A stretch of DNA of 64,000 nt from an uncultured Paracoccaceae bacterium (GCA_947497185.1 CANMFL010000003.1:454404-518403), one strand, 5' to 3'. Positions 37,533 through 47,537 are shown, counted from the first letter of the stretch. Notes: generated by a model from the letters alone, not told the origin. Translations and numbers: made by a program.

Positions 37533-38453
37533 CTATGATCCAAGCCGCTGCGCCCAAGCCGTCTGAATATAACTGCTTGTCATCAAATCAAGATGCGCAC
37601 CGCCGCCGTTCTTAAACAGGGTAATTTCGTCATCACTATGGCGTTGGAATTTCGCCAATTCGTAATAATCCGCGATAACGGCGTCCGGCAGAATTGCGCC
37701 CGCAGCCAATGGCGTTTTCAACTCGCCGATATGGTCCATCGTGGTTTGTTTATTATCAACGAAGATCCGAGATTTCTGCAAAACGGCATCGTCTGCTTCG
37801 CGCATGTCCGGGCGATATGCACCAATAAGATCAATATGTTGACCGGGGTGCAGCCATTCGCCTTTGATCAGCGGATCAGTTGACATGGTTGCAGACGTCA
37901 CAATATCGGCGGCCCGCACTGCGGCCTCTAGATCATCAGCAACGTCCACCTCGGGAAAGTCCTTCGCAAACGCCTCTGCGCCCGCACGACTGCGATTCCA
38001 AATGGCAAACGACGCATTGGGAAACGCCGCAGAATATGCTTGTTTCAGCGAGCGTCCTACCGTGCCAGCCCCGACAATCAGGATAGTCTTGCTATCAGGC
38101 CGCGCCAAACGACGCGCGGCGAGCAGGCTATCACCCGCCGTTTTCCACTTTGTCACCAAATGAAAATCTAGGATCGCCGAAAGCGACCCATCCTCATCAG
38201 AATAAAGCGTCACGCCACCGTTCACCATCGGCTTATCAAGCTTGCGATTTTCCGGAAAAATCGTAGCGCATTTGACGGCGAGCCCCATACCTTTGATCCA
38301 CGCGGATCGGTTCAGCAGGGTGTTATCCCCTTGATACAAAAACACATCTTCAACTTGCGCAGGCGGTAAATCGTGTCCTTTTGCCAAAGCGTCAGTCAGG
38401 TCGAGCCAGTTCAGGATCGCGTCAGCTTCTGCAAATGGGATCATTACGGTCAT
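37533..38453 (-). CDS. Ornithine cyclodeaminase/mu-crystallin family protein
   Basis: A 306-aa NAD(P)-binding protein. Conserved features are KCATIFPENRKLDKPMVNGGVTLYSDEDGSLSAILDF, the Rossmann motif ILIVGAGTVGRSL, VDLATT-like TSATMSTDPLIKGEWLHPGQHIDLIGAYRPDMRE and the terminal NGGGAHLDLMTS. The family includes ornithine cyclodeaminase, ketimine reductases and amino-acid dehydrogenases, so the substrate is open. It is coupled (ATGA) to the upstream HAD gene. Confidence 0.9.
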   Translation of the reverse strand: MTVMIPFAEADAILNWLDLTDALAKGHDLPPAQVEDVFLYQGDNTLLNRSAWIKGMGLAVKCATIFPENRKLDKPMVNGGVTLYSDEDGSLSAILDFHLVTKWKTAGDSLLAARRLARPDSKTILIVGAGTVGRSLKQAYSAAFPNASFAIWNRSRAGAEAFAKDFPEVDVADDLEAAVRAADIVTSATMSTDPLIKGEWLHPGQHIDLIGAYRPDMREADDAVLQKSRIFVDNKQTTMDHIGELKTPLAAGAILPDAVIADYYELAKFQRHSDDEITLFKNGGGAHLDLMTSSYIQTAWAQRLGS

Positions 38454-39073
38454 TGTGCGGCCTCCTTGGTTAACAGTCCCTCAGCGACAAGTCGATCCGC
38501 CCAACCGTCAGCCCCCGTGAACACATGTGTTTGCCAGCCACGGGCACGTGCCGCGGTGATGTTGTCGATCCGGTCATCGGTGAACAACAAGCTCGCGGGA
38601 TCAAGCCCGCAATCGTCCTCGACCATTTGATAAATCGTCGCATCAGGTTTGATCACGCCCATGTGGCCGGAAATATAGCTGCGATCAAATTCGGTCAGGA
38701 ACGGATAAACCGGCTTTGCGACGTCAAAGGTTTGAATACCGAAATTCGACAGCGCAAAGACTGGCACGCCCGCCGCTTTCAAAGCCCGCAAAGTCCGCAC
38801 TGAGCGGTCAATCGCAGGTGCAGCCATTTCGATCCAGCGATCGTGCCACATCATCACTTCGTCGTGCCAATCGGGGTTCGCTTTCGCTGCCTCCAGAATG
38901 GTATCGTGAAAGTTCTCGCCGCGATCGACCTTGTCGTTAGTGCCGTGCAGATCAATCGCCGCGAACATCGCCCGCCGCCGTTCGGCCCCGATCACACCGT
39001 CAAAAAACCGTTCTGGTTGCCATTCGATAAGCACATTACCGATGTCGAAAATGACGGCTTTAATCTGGGGCAT
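38450..39073 (-). CDS. HAD family phosphatase (YihX/2-haloacid dehalogenase-like)
   Basis: A 207-aa HAD hydrolase. Motif I is VIFDIGNVLIEWQPE (nucleophile D11), motif II is ALSNFG, the lysine is in GVIKPDATIY and motif IV is LLFTDDRIDN. The FDIGNVL start and the position of the helical cap point to the YihX-type sugar-phosphate phosphatases, often annotated as haloacid dehalogenase-like. It is co-transcribed with the ornithine cyclodeaminase-like gene. Confidence 0.9.
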   Translation of the reverse strand: MPQIKAVIFDIGNVLIEWQPERFFDGVIGAERRRAMFAAIDLHGTNDKVDRGENFHDTILEAAKANPDWHDEVMMWHDRWIEMAAPAIDRSVRTLRALKAAGVPVFALSNFGIQTFDVAKPVYPFLTEFDRSYISGHMGVIKPDATIYQMVEDDCGLDPASLLFTDDRIDNITAARARGWQTHVFTGADGWADRLVAEGLLTKEAAQ

Positions 39074-39143
39074 ACGAGTTTCCTTTTGCGTTCAGCACAG
39101 TCTAACCGCTTCACGCCGCTCGTCCAGTCAAAGACACGGCAGA

Positions 39144-39590
39144 TTAAGGTTTGGCAGCCGCCCGCACAGCCCGTTCCAATGCGTCCAAAAACCGCGCCCG
39201 ATCTGCTTTGGAAAACGGCTTTCCGCCGCCTTGCCGGAATGGATCAGCGGCCCGCATGTCGGCCATCAAATCGCGCGTCGCAAGGACGTTGCCGATGTTT
39301 GCAGTCGTCAGCGGTTCGCCGTTGTGTTTCAGCACGAGCGCACCATTCTCGACGCATTTCGCAGCCAGCGGAATGTCACCCGTGATCACCACATCGCCTT
39401 TGGTCGCGCGATCCGCGATCCAAATGTCAGCGATATCGGGGCCGTCAGGCACGACAACCGTCTCTACGAACGGATTTGGTGACGGGCGAATACCACCGTT
39501 CGAGACCACGAACATTTTCAGCTTATGGCGTGTGCCGACACGTTCGACTTCGGCCTTAACGGGGCACGCATCGGCATCAACGTAGATCAT
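39144..39590 (-). CDS. YaiI/YqxD family protein (UPF0178, DUF188)
   Basis: A 148-aa member of UPF0178. The family pattern is seen from the first residues: [59 protein letters not shown] and [11 protein letters not shown]. The several conserved aspartates suggest a PIN-like nuclease fold, but a biochemical role is not established. The start overlaps the S-formylglutathione hydrolase stop by 4 nt. Confidence 0.93.
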   Translation of the reverse strand: MIYVDADACPVKAEVERVGTRHKLKMFVVSNGGIRPSPNPFVETVVVPDGPDIADIWIADRATKGDVVITGDIPLAAKCVENGALVLKHNGEPLTTANIGNVLATRDLMADMRAADPFRQGGGKPFSKADRARFLDALERAVRAAAKP

Positions 39591-40414
39591 TTATACAGCG
39601 CCTCAGCGTGGAAAATGATGTGATCTTCCATGAAGCTTGAGATGAAATAATACGAATGATCATAGCCTTTTTGCATCCGTAAATGGCCTTCCTGACGCCG
39701 CTCAACCATAGCGCTGGCAAGGGCCGCTGTGCCCAGCAAATCGCCGAACTGATCGTCGGTGCCTGTGTCAATCAGAACTGGCCCGTCAAAGCCGTTGCCT
39801 TGCATCAAAAGGGTCGCGTCGTGCGGGCCCCAGTTGTCTTCGTCACCCCAATAGGCCGCGAATTGCTTGCGGCCCCAGTCGCTATTCGTGGGGTTGCAGA
39901 TTGGCGCAAACGCGGAAACTGACCGGAACCGACCGGGCAATGCCATCGCGAGCGTCAACGCCCCATGACCGCCCATCGAATGGCCTGTGATTGATTGTGA
40001 CCCCATATCCAGCGGGAATTTCTCACCGACCAAGGCAGGCAATTCGTCCGCGATATAGGTCCACATCTTAAAGTTCTTCGACCACGGCTCTTGGGTCGCA
40101 TCAATGTAGAAACCCGCCCCCTGGCCCAGGTCATAGGCGTCATCGTCAGGCACACCTTCGCCGCGCGGCGACGTGTCGGGGAAAATCACAGCGATCCCGT
40201 GATCCGCCGCCCAAGACTGCGCACCGGCTTTTTCCATCGCGTTTGCGTGGGTGCAGGTCAGGCCGGACAAGAACCACATAACCGGAACGGGACCATCTTG
40301 CGCCTCTGCGGGCAGGAAAAGACCGAATGTCATTTCAGTGCCAGTGGCGCTGGATTCGTGGGAATACACGCCTTGCGTGCCACCAAAGCTGCGGTTTTCA
40401 GAAATCGTTTTCAT
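39587..40414 (-). CDS. fghA: S-formylglutathione hydrolase
   Basis: A 275-aa esterase-D-type serine hydrolase that releases formate from S-formylglutathione in glutathione-dependent formaldehyde oxidation. The nucleophile is S146 in [14 protein letters not shown]. The acid lies in [10 protein letters not shown] and the histidine in [12 protein letters not shown]. The N-terminal [17 protein letters not shown] is family-typical. The partner formaldehyde dehydrogenase is not in the window. It is followed by yaiI with ATGA overlap. Confidence 0.95.
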   Translation of the reverse strand: MKTISENRSFGGTQGVYSHESSATGTEMTFGLFLPAEAQDGPVPVMWFLSGLTCTHANAMEKAGAQSWAADHGIAVIFPDTSPRGEGVPDDDAYDLGQGAGFYIDATQEPWSKNFKMWTYIADELPALVGEKFPLDMGSQSITGHSMGGHGALTLAMALPGRFRSVSAFAPICNPTNSDWGRKQFAAYWGDEDNWGPHDATLLMQGNGFDGPVLIDTGTDDQFGDLLGTAALASAMVERRQEGHLRMQKGYDHSYYFISSFMEDHIIFHAEALYK

Positions 40415-40453
40415 GTGGAAATCCCTTTCGTTTGCACAAGGGCTATCCGAGCA

Positions 40454-41383
40454 TCACAGGCTTGTCACCCATCCGATCACAACCGAGATCGTCAGAATGC
40501 TCGCCACCGTAGAGATCAGGATCGCGGCGGACACGCGGGCTGGCGCCACGGCATAATGCTGCGCGATGATGTAGACGTTGCCAGCGACAGGCAGTGCGGC
40601 GGCGGCAATCATCACGCCAGTCGCAACAGGATCAACGTGGAACAGGTACAGCGCGGCCAATCCGACAGCAGCCGGATGCAACACCAGTTTACACAGCGTT
40701 AACCAAGCCGCGATGCTGACGCGCTCTGCCGATTTACTGGCCAGCGATGCGCCAATGGCAAACAACGCACCCGGCGTTGCAGCACCGCCCAATAGCGTCA
40801 GGAAATCGGTTGCGGGTAGCGGCAAATCTATGGTCATGGCAGATAGGGTTAACCCGATCACAATCGACACAATCATCGGGTTTTGCAGTAGGCCAAGCCC
40901 AACCGTCCGCAGAATCCCCAACCGCATACGTCCATCGCGCGATCCGGTGATCAGGATCACGACCAGCGAGCCGAAAAAGACCAGATCGACAGCCAGAACC
41001 ATCATGATCGGCCCAATCGCTTTGTCACCGAGCAACAGCGCGAGCATCGGAATGCCCAGAAAACCGACGTTCCCGATCACCGCGCATTGGGCTTCAATCG
41101 CGGCTTCGGCGACATTCAACCGCCTGATCATCGCAACCAATGTCGCCAAGGCGTAAACGGCGAACGTCCCGACCAAATAAGCCCCGACAAACGACCAATC
41201 CAGCACATCGGACAGGTTCAGCGACACCGAAAAGCGCAGCAGCATGGCGGGCAGCGCAAAGTAGAACACGAACTTGGTTAAATAGGCCGTCCCGACTTCA
41301 CTAAAGAAACCGCGACGCGCGGCACCGTACCCTAGCGCGATCAACCCGAAAAAAGGCAGCGTTTGCAGAAAAACTGCAATCAA
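40454..41383 (-). CDS. AEC family transporter (auxin efflux carrier-like)
   Basis: A 309-aa polytopic membrane protein with about ten helices, in two halves, as in the AEC family that exports organic acids such as malate or malonate in bacteria. Signatures include FFGLIALGYGAARRGFFSE, IGNVGFLGIPML and the C-terminal AALPVAGNVYIIAQHY. The start appears to be a TTG (41383-41381) that overlaps the upstream stop as TTGA, since no ATG or GTG precedes the first helix. The substrate is unknown. Confidence 0.9.
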   Translation of the reverse strand: MIAVFLQTLPFFGLIALGYGAARRGFFSEVGTAYLTKFVFYFALPAMLLRFSVSLNLSDVLDWSFVGAYLVGTFAVYALATLVAMIRRLNVAEAAIEAQCAVIGNVGFLGIPMLALLLGDKAIGPIMMVLAVDLVFFGSLVVILITGSRDGRMRLGILRTVGLGLLQNPMIVSIVIGLTLSAMTIDLPLPATDFLTLLGGAATPGALFAIGASLASKSAERVSIAAWLTLCKLVLHPAAVGLAALYLFHVDPVATGVMIAAAALPVAGNVYIIAQHYAVAPARVSAAILISTVASILTISVVIGWVTSL

Positions 41384-42360
41384 TCGAACGCGCCTGTGAC
41401 ACGGCCCAACAGCATGAATGCGCGTGCGGTGCGGGTGTCGGCCAGTTCAATCAATTCAGCGTCGGATGCGACGACTTCGAACGACACCAGCATCTTGTCA
41501 AAATGACGCAAGAAATGGTGGCAAGCATCGCGGAAAATCGGGTCTTCCCGCATCCGCGCCGTGGTTAACGCAAGCGACGTCCGGTCCCGTACACCGCCCA
41601 GCGCACCAATCGCACGTCCGCGTTCACCTTGGGCAAAACGACGCCACAGCTCGGGCCGTGACCGATCCGGTGCAAGGTCATCCATGTAGATACCGTCTTG
41701 CGACAACAACGTCAGCACGTCTTGGCTTGCCTGTACCAATTGACGGGCAGACCTGTCTTTCAACGCTTTGCGCAACGCAGCGAATCCAATCGCGTCGCCT
41801 TCGGTATCGGGAAAATTCAATGCACGGATTAAATCGACGCGCGGTAGTGGCGGCGTGTCATCTTCTGGCTGCACATCCAAGGCGAGTGCGCGTTGTTCAG
41901 GCGGCACCGGCTTTGCGGTCTTGATGTCCAACTTTACACCAGCGTCCCGCGAACTCGTGAACGTCGCCAAGGGCGCGTCGGGTTTCTTTGTCGCTTGGGC
42001 GATCTGGTTCAATTTGCGTTCGACCGATGATTGCGACGTCAGCGGGCTGCCTTGGCGTTCGGTCATGACGTTATCGCGCAGCGTATCGATTGCCTCGTGC
42101 AATAACTGCGCTTCTTCGCGCATGACCTTGGCGGATCGGGCGGCAACTGTGGCCACCCAAATCATCGCAACTGGTAAAAACAACGCCATCAAAATCAACA
42201 CAAACCGCAGGCTGTCAAAGCCTTGATCCGCTGGCGGTGCGGGCGTGACCAAGAAGAAAATGCTCACACCCAGCATCCATACCACTGACAAAATCAGTGC
42301 GATGACTTCTGTACGGCTTGGTGCAAAAGCACCTGCATTCATTTGAGAGCGTAACGCCAT
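41380..42360 (-). CDS. Hypothetical membrane protein downstream of greA
   Basis: A 326-aa protein with two N-terminal membrane helices (about 17-40 and 54-76), a helical region (80-115, MREEAQLLHEAIDTLRDNVM), a disordered Lys/Pro linker and a C-terminal helical domain of about 150 residues (LIRALNFPDTEGDAIGFAALRKALKD...FLRHFDKML). I start at ATG 42360; a GTG five codons earlier is possible. The family is conserved in Rhodobacterales as far as I recall, with unknown function. It is translationally coupled to the AEC transporter. Confidence 0.75.
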   Translation of the reverse strand: MALRSQMNAGAFAPSRTEVIALILSVVWMLGVSIFFLVTPAPPADQGFDSLRFVLILMALFLPVAMIWVATVAARSAKVMREEAQLLHEAIDTLRDNVMTERQGSPLTSQSSVERKLNQIAQATKKPDAPLATFTSSRDAGVKLDIKTAKPVPPEQRALALDVQPEDDTPPLPRVDLIRALNFPDTEGDAIGFAALRKALKDRSARQLVQASQDVLTLLSQDGIYMDDLAPDRSRPELWRRFAQGERGRAIGALGGVRDRTSLALTTARMREDPIFRDACHHFLRHFDKMLVSFEVVASDAELIELADTRTARAFMLLGRVTGAFD

Positions 42361-42387
42361 TTGTCGTCTCACCAAACCCTGCTGGGA

Positions 42388-42858
42388 TTATTTGTAAGCG
42401 ATTTCAATAATTTCGTAGCTTTTCACACCACCCGGCGTGCGGACTTCGGCACTGTCGCCAACATCTTTGCCGATCAGGGCGCGCGCGATGGGTGATTTCA
42501 TGTTCAAACGACCTTGCTCGATGTTGGCCTCGTATTCGCCAACGATTTGGTAGGTCTTTTCCTCGTCCGTGTCTTCGTCGGCCATCGTGACAGTCGCGCC
42601 GAATTTGACGGGACCTTTCATCTTGGCGACATCAATAATGTCGGCCAAGGAAATCACGCCTTCCAGCTCTTTCACACGACCTTCGATAAACGACTGCTTT
42701 TCTTTAGCAGAATGGTATTCCGCGTTCTCGGACAAATCGCCATGCTCGCGTGCCTCTGCAATCGCCCGAATAATTGTGGGGCGCTCAACCGTCTTGAGGT
42801 GCTTCAATTCGGCGTCCAACTTGTCAAAGCCAGCACGTGTAAGCGGGATTTTTTCCAT
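42388..42858 (-). CDS. greA: Transcription elongation factor GreA
   Basis: A 156-aa cleavage factor that rescues backtracked RNA polymerase. The N-terminal coiled coil has the acidic tip LSENAEYHSAKEKQSFIEGRV, with the conserved D/E pair in EHGDLSENAEY. The C-terminal FKBP-like domain has VKFGATVTMADED and SPIARALIGKDVGDSAEVRTPGG. AAGGGGACG upstream supports ATG 42858. A candidate promoter lies 40-70 bp upstream. Confidence 0.96.
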   Translation of the reverse strand: MEKIPLTRAGFDKLDAELKHLKTVERPTIIRAIAEAREHGDLSENAEYHSAKEKQSFIEGRVKELEGVISLADIIDVAKMKGPVKFGATVTMADEDTDEEKTYQIVGEYEANIEQGRLNMKSPIARALIGKDVGDSAEVRTPGGVKSYEIIEIAYK

Positions 42859-42898
42859 GACTACGTCCCCTTGGGGCAAAAAATTACATCGAACGTTC

Positions 42899-42926
42899 AT
42901 AACGTACTTGGGCTATAGAAAGTCAA
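42899..42926 (-). promoter_or_regulatory. Candidate greA promoter
   Basis: On the minus strand TTGACT (42926-42921) is followed after 16-17 bp by CGTTAT near 42904-42899. The -35 matches five of six consensus bases; the -10 is weak. It would give a leader of about 35 nt before ATG 42858. Confidence 0.35.
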
Positions 42927-43125
42927 GTACAACTAACATCTGTCGATTTGAATGATGCGGTACATTTTTTAGCCGACCATCGGCGAATATAGGCATTTTC
43001 GTCGCTTTACGACGCAATGTTTCATTTTGTCGTCGCGTCTTGATTGCCCTGTTTTTCCGGATGCGCTAACCCAGTCCGCAACAATATTGCGGAGGTGCGC
43101 CTCCAAATGAACAAAAGGGTGCGAC

Positions 43126-44772
43126 ATGGCCGACATAGAACGCGAAGCAATGGAATATGACGTCGTTATCGTCGGGGCCGGTCCTGCAGGTCTGTCGGCG
43201 GCGATCCGGTTGAAGCAACTTGATGCCGATATCAACGTGGTCGTGCTGGAAAAAGGGTCCGAAGTTGGGGCGCATATCCTGTCTGGCGCTGTTTTGGACA
43301 CCGCAGGCATCGACAAGTTGATCCCTGATTGGAAAGCCAAAGGCGCACCGATCAACGTCCCAGTCAAAGAAGATAATTTCTACATGCTCGGCGAAGCGGG
43401 CAAAATCCGCGTGCCGAATATTGCGATGCCACCGTTGATGAATAACCACGGAAACTACATCGTTTCCATGGGCAACGTCTGCCGCTGGATGGCGGAACAG
43501 GCCGAAGAATTAGGCGTCGAAATCTTCCCCGGCATGGCGTGTTCTGAATTGGTGTTCGGTGACAACGGCGAAGTCAAAGGCGTCGTCGCTGGTGAATTCG
43601 GCAAAGAAGCAGACGGATCGCACGGTCCGAACTACGAGCCCGGCATGGAGCTGCACGGCAAATACGTATTCCTCTCCGAAGGCGTGCGTGGATCGCTGTC
43701 GAAACAAGTCATCGCGAAATATAATCTCGCCGCCGAATCTGACGTGCAGAAGTACGGTCTCGGCATGAAAGAGATCTGGGAAATTGACCCTGCGAAACAC
43801 AAAGAAGGCACCGTCACCCACACGATGGGCTGGCCTTTGGGCAAGGAAGCAGGCGGCGGTTCCTTTATCTACCACCTTGAGAATAATCAGGTTTACGTAG
43901 GCTTCGTGGTCCACTTGAACTACAAAAACCCGCATCTGTTCCCTTACATGGAATTCCAACGCTTCAAGCATCACCCGATGATCGCGGACCTGCTCGAAGG
44001 CGGTAAACGCGTGGCTTACGGCGCACGTGCAATCACCGAAGGCGGCTACCAATCGATGCCGAAAACCGCGTTTCCGGGTGGTATGCTGTTGGGGTGTTCC
44101 GCTGGCATGGTCAACGTGCCCCGCATCAAGGGCAACCATAACGCGATGCTCTCCGGCATCCACGCGGCCGAAGCCGCCTTTGCGGCGATAGGTGCGGGGC
44201 AATCCGGCGATACGCTGGACAGCTACGACACCGAAGTCCGGACCGGTCCAATCGGTCAGGACCTCAAAAAAGTGCGCAACGTGAAACCGCTGTGGTCTAA
44301 GTATGGCTTGCTTCCTTCGCTGGCCATTGGCGGCATGGATATGTGGACGAATACGCTTGATTTTTCACTGCTTGGCACACTCAAGCACGGTAAATCCGAC
44401 GCGGACGCGACCGAAAAAGCTGTGCGTCACCAGCCGATTGATTACCCGAAACCGGACGGCAAACTGTCCTTTGACCGCCTAACCAACGTCGCGTTCAGCT
44501 TTACCAACCACGAGGAAAGCCAACCTGCGCACCTCGTTCTGGCGGACAAAGACATCCCCGTGGACACAAACCTGCGCGACTACGCTGGCCCCTCTGCCCG
44601 CTATTGTCCCGCAGGCGTTTACGAATTCGTCGGCGAAGGTGTGGACACAAAGTTCCAGATCAACTTCCAGAACTGCGTCCATTGCAAAACATGCGACATC
44701 AAAGACCCGAGCCAGAACATCACATGGACCACACCCCAAGGCGGCGATGGGCCAAACTACCCCAACATGTGA
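43126..44772 (+). CDS. etfD: Electron transfer flavoprotein-ubiquinone oxidoreductase
   Basis: A 548-aa membrane-associated flavoprotein that passes electrons from ETF to ubiquinone during fatty-acid and amino-acid oxidation. The FAD fold is [17 protein letters not shown]. The ubiquinone/FAD region includes EVGAHILSGAVLDTAGI and GCSAGMVNVPRIKGNHNAM. The C-terminal [4Fe-4S] ligands are in YCPAGVYEF and NFQNCVHCKTCDIKDPSQNITW. The ending GGDGPNYPNM is canonical. It is single, followed by a strong terminator. Confidence 0.96.
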   Translation: MADIEREAMEYDVVIVGAGPAGLSAAIRLKQLDADINVVVLEKGSEVGAHILSGAVLDTAGIDKLIPDWKAKGAPINVPVKEDNFYMLGEAGKIRVPNIAMPPLMNNHGNYIVSMGNVCRWMAEQAEELGVEIFPGMACSELVFGDNGEVKGVVAGEFGKEADGSHGPNYEPGMELHGKYVFLSEGVRGSLSKQVIAKYNLAAESDVQKYGLGMKEIWEIDPAKHKEGTVTHTMGWPLGKEAGGGSFIYHLENNQVYVGFVVHLNYKNPHLFPYMEFQRFKHHPMIADLLEGGKRVAYGARAITEGGYQSMPKTAFPGGMLLGCSAGMVNVPRIKGNHNAMLSGIHAAEAAFAAIGAGQSGDTLDSYDTEVRTGPIGQDLKKVRNVKPLWSKYGLLPSLAIGGMDMWTNTLDFSLLGTLKHGKSDADATEKAVRHQPIDYPKPDGKLSFDRLTNVAFSFTNHEESQPAHLVLADKDIPVDTNLRDYAGPSARYCPAGVYEFVGEGVDTKFQINFQNCVHCKTCDIKDPSQNITWTTPQGGDGPNYPNM

Positions 44773-44789
44773 TCGCTTAAATCACGCTC

Positions 44790-44821
44790 AAAAGGCCTCG
44801 CATTTGTGCGAGGCCTTTTTT
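44790..44821 (+). terminator. Rho-independent terminator after the ETF-QO gene
   Basis: AAAGGCCTCGC pairs with GCGAGGCCTTT across a short ATTTGT loop and is followed by a T run. It lies 18 bp past the stop and is the clearest intrinsic terminator of the window. Confidence 0.93.
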
Positions 44822-44927
44822 AATGCATACGTCCCCGCGATGTTCCGCCCATTTATCAGCAATCATTTGCACCGACGCGATTCGTCGCCTAGGCTTTGAT
44901 TTATGCAGTAAAACAGGGGCGACACAG

Positions 44928-46640
44928 GTGTTTCTACAAAAACAACGCGGCGCAATCATCATCGCATTGATGCTAAGCAGCACAGCAGCCACGGCGCAGG
45001 ACAGCGTTCCAAACGCGGGCGCATATCTGGCCGCACGGCAAGCGGCGCAAACATCTGACTTCGAATACGGCGTAAAATATTACACCGAAAGTTTGCGAAC
45101 TGACCCCGCGAACGGTGTTCTTCTGGAAAACGCGCTGACTGCAACGATGTCTCTGGGACGGTTCGACGAGGCCGTCGCACTTGCCAAAACCATTGACGAC
45201 ATCGGGATCAGCCGCCAGCATTCAAATATCGTTCTGGCGGTCAACGCGGCCAAGACTGACAACTGGGCCAATATCTTTGCTGCACTTGAAATGGACCGCC
45301 GCGTCGGCCCTGTCGTTGACGGGCTGTCACAAGGCTGGGCGCACATGGCGCTAGGCGAATTTGACAAAGCGTTAATTAGCTTTGACGAGGTCACAGACAC
45401 CACTGGGTTGCAGTCGTTCGGCACCTATCACAAGGCTTTGGCACTTGCGTCCGTGGGGAACTACGACGAGGCCGTCCGCATTTTCGATCTTGCAGCCGAG
45501 ACCAATGGTTTGCGTCACAACCGTCGCAGCGCCATGGCGCACGCGCAAATCCTCAGCCAACTTGATCGCCGCGACGACGCGCTGGCCTTGATCGACGAGG
45601 TGTTCGGCGAAACCCTCGATCCACGCCTTGTGGACCTGCGTAACCGGATCGAATCCGGCGCACCGACGCCCTACGACATCATCACGAACCCCACCGAAGG
45701 TCTTGCCGAAGTCTACCTGTCCGTCGCCGAAGCATTGCGCCCCGACGTGCCGGAAAACTACACATTGATCTACGCACGTGCCGCCGAATATCTGGCACCC
45801 GACAATACCGAAGTATTACTTCAGGTCGCGAGCCTCCTTGAAGACCTCGAACGGTACGGTCTCGCAAACGAAACCTACACCCGTGTGTCTCGCGACGATC
45901 CGGCCTACGCGGTCGCCGAAATTGGCCGCGCCGAAGCGTTGCGCAAAAACGGTAACTTCGAAGGTGCGACCGAAGTACTGCGCGCCATGACGCGCACATT
46001 CCCCGACATGCCTGCGGTCTACGTCAGCCTCGGCGACACACTGCGGCAATCCGAGCAGATCCAAGAGGCAAACGCGGCCTACTCAACAGCCCTCGACCTC
46101 TATCCTGCCGATGATCCCGCACGCTGGTTCGTCCATTACATCCGTGCAGTGACCTATCACGCACTCGACCAATGGCCCGAAGCCGAAGCGGATTTCCGCG
46201 CAGCCCTGACATTCCGCCCCGACCAACCGCGCGTTTTGAACTACCTCGGATATTCTTTGGTTGAACGCGGCGAGAAATTAGACGAAGCCCTCGGAATGAT
46301 CGAAAAAGCAGCCTCTATTCAACCACAAAATGGTGCCATCGTGGACAGCCTTGGCTGGGTGCTATTCCAGCTAGGCGATTACGAAACAGCCGTCGGACAC
46401 CTCGAAGACGCCGCCGCATTAGAAGCCGTTGATCCTGTCGTGAACGACCACCTCGGCGATTGCTATTGGGCTGTTGGCCGCAAGGTCGAAGCGCGTTTTC
46501 AATGGAACCGCGCCCTGTCGTTTTCGGACGAAGATAGCGAAGATGCCGCACGTATCCGGCGCAAACTCGAAATCGGCCTTGATGCTGTCTTGGTTGAAGA
46601 AGGCGAAGAACCGATCAAGGTCGCACATGGCATCAATTAA
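44928..46640 (+). CDS. Exported tetratricopeptide repeat (TPR) protein
   Basis: A 570-aa periplasmic protein: GTG 44928, with AGGGGC eight bases upstream, opens into a signal peptide (VFLQKQRGAIIIALMLSSTAATAQ). The rest is a chain of TPR helices from about 30 to 550, for example ALALASVGNYDEAVRIFDLAA, AEALRKNGNFEGATEVL and WVLFQLGDYETAVGHLEDAAALE. An open frame upstream of the GTG has no coding character. TPR proteins of this type scaffold envelope complexes; the partner is unknown. Its end overlaps ispE by 14 nt. Confidence 0.9.
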   Translation: MFLQKQRGAIIIALMLSSTAATAQDSVPNAGAYLAARQAAQTSDFEYGVKYYTESLRTDPANGVLLENALTATMSLGRFDEAVALAKTIDDIGISRQHSNIVLAVNAAKTDNWANIFAALEMDRRVGPVVDGLSQGWAHMALGEFDKALISFDEVTDTTGLQSFGTYHKALALASVGNYDEAVRIFDLAAETNGLRHNRRSAMAHAQILSQLDRRDDALALIDEVFGETLDPRLVDLRNRIESGAPTPYDIITNPTEGLAEVYLSVAEALRPDVPENYTLIYARAAEYLAPDNTEVLLQVASLLEDLERYGLANETYTRVSRDDPAYAVAEIGRAEALRKNGNFEGATEVLRAMTRTFPDMPAVYVSLGDTLRQSEQIQEANAAYSTALDLYPADDPARWFVHYIRAVTYHALDQWPEAEADFRAALTFRPDQPRVLNYLGYSLVERGEKLDEALGMIEKAASIQPQNGAIVDSLGWVLFQLGDYETAVGHLEDAAALEAVDPVVNDHLGDCYWAVGRKVEARFQWNRALSFSDEDSEDAARIRRKLEIGLDAVLVEEGEEPIKVAHGIN

Positions 46641-47490
46641 AGCGGTCGCCCCTGCAAAAGTTAACCTGACCCTCCACGTCACTGGCCAGCGCGACGACGG
46701 CTACCACCTGCTCGACAGCCTTGTGGTCTTCACAGACGCGGGCGACATCATCACGGCAAGCCCATCTAACGATTTAACTTTGACGGTTAACGGACCCTTT
46801 GCCGCCGGCGTGCCCACCGATAAAACAAACCTGATCTTGCGGGCGGCAGAAACCCTGCGCCGTATGCGTGGTGTGATTAAAGGTGCGGCGATTACCGTCG
46901 AAAAGCACCTGCCGAACGCTGCTGGTCTTGGCGGCGGATCATCGGACGCCGCAACGACGCTCAAGCTGCTCGCAGAACTGTGGAACGTCGCCCCCCTACC
47001 CGCCTCCGCTGCCGAAGTGGTGATGCTTGGTGCCGACGTCCCCGTGTGCCTGCGCGCGCCCGCGCCCACGCATATGACAGGTATCGGCGATCAACTCGCG
47101 TCAACGGCAAAGCTGCCGGAATGTGCGCTCATCCTCGTGAACCCGAAAATCGCCGTTCCGACCGTTGCCGTGTTCAAAGGGCTTGCAACCAAACAAAACC
47201 CGCCAATGGATCCGCTGCCTCAAAACCTCAGCTTCGCCGATTTCAGTGAATGGCTGGCAAAGCAGCACAACGACCTGCAAGCGCCCGCGATCAAAACCAC
47301 ACCCACGGTACAAACCGCGCTCGACCTGCTCAATAAAAATCCGGCTGTCACTTTTGCGGGCATGTCAGGATCGGGGGCGACCTGCTTTGGATTGACCAAA
47401 AATATGGCCGCCGCACGCCAAGCAGCCCGTGTGATCCAAGTTGCGCAAATGGGCTGGTGGGTGACACCTGCCGAGGTCCTACGCGGCTAG
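46627..47490 (+). CDS. ispE: 4-diphosphocytidyl-2-C-methyl-D-erythritol kinase
   Basis: A 287-aa GHMP kinase of the non-mevalonate isoprenoid pathway, phosphorylating CDP-methylerythritol. APAKVNLTLHVTGQRDDGYHLLDS at the N-terminus, the ATP loop LPNAAGLGGGSSDAATTL and the C-terminal FAGMSGSGATCFGL are canonical. I start at ATG 46627; the longer open frame is inside the TPR gene. It overlaps the TPR gene by 14 nt and is convergent with the polyprenyl diphosphate synthase gene, also an isoprenoid gene. Confidence 0.96.
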   Translation: MASIKAVAPAKVNLTLHVTGQRDDGYHLLDSLVVFTDAGDIITASPSNDLTLTVNGPFAAGVPTDKTNLILRAAETLRRMRGVIKGAAITVEKHLPNAAGLGGGSSDAATTLKLLAELWNVAPLPASAAEVVMLGADVPVCLRAPAPTHMTGIGDQLASTAKLPECALILVNPKIAVPTVAVFKGLATKQNPPMDPLPQNLSFADFSEWLAKQHNDLQAPAIKTTPTVQTALDLLNKNPAVTFAGMSGSGATCFGLTKNMAAARQAARVIQVAQMGWWVTPAEVLRG

Positions 47491-47537
47491 TCCATCAACT
47501 TCATTTCGCCGAAACAACTCCCGCCGGAGGCTCCGAC

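Noticed and set aside
43510..44202. 230-aa minus-strand open frame opposite the ETF-QO gene
   Set aside because: The His/Phe/Val-rich product is the mirror of a conserved flavoprotein; not coding.
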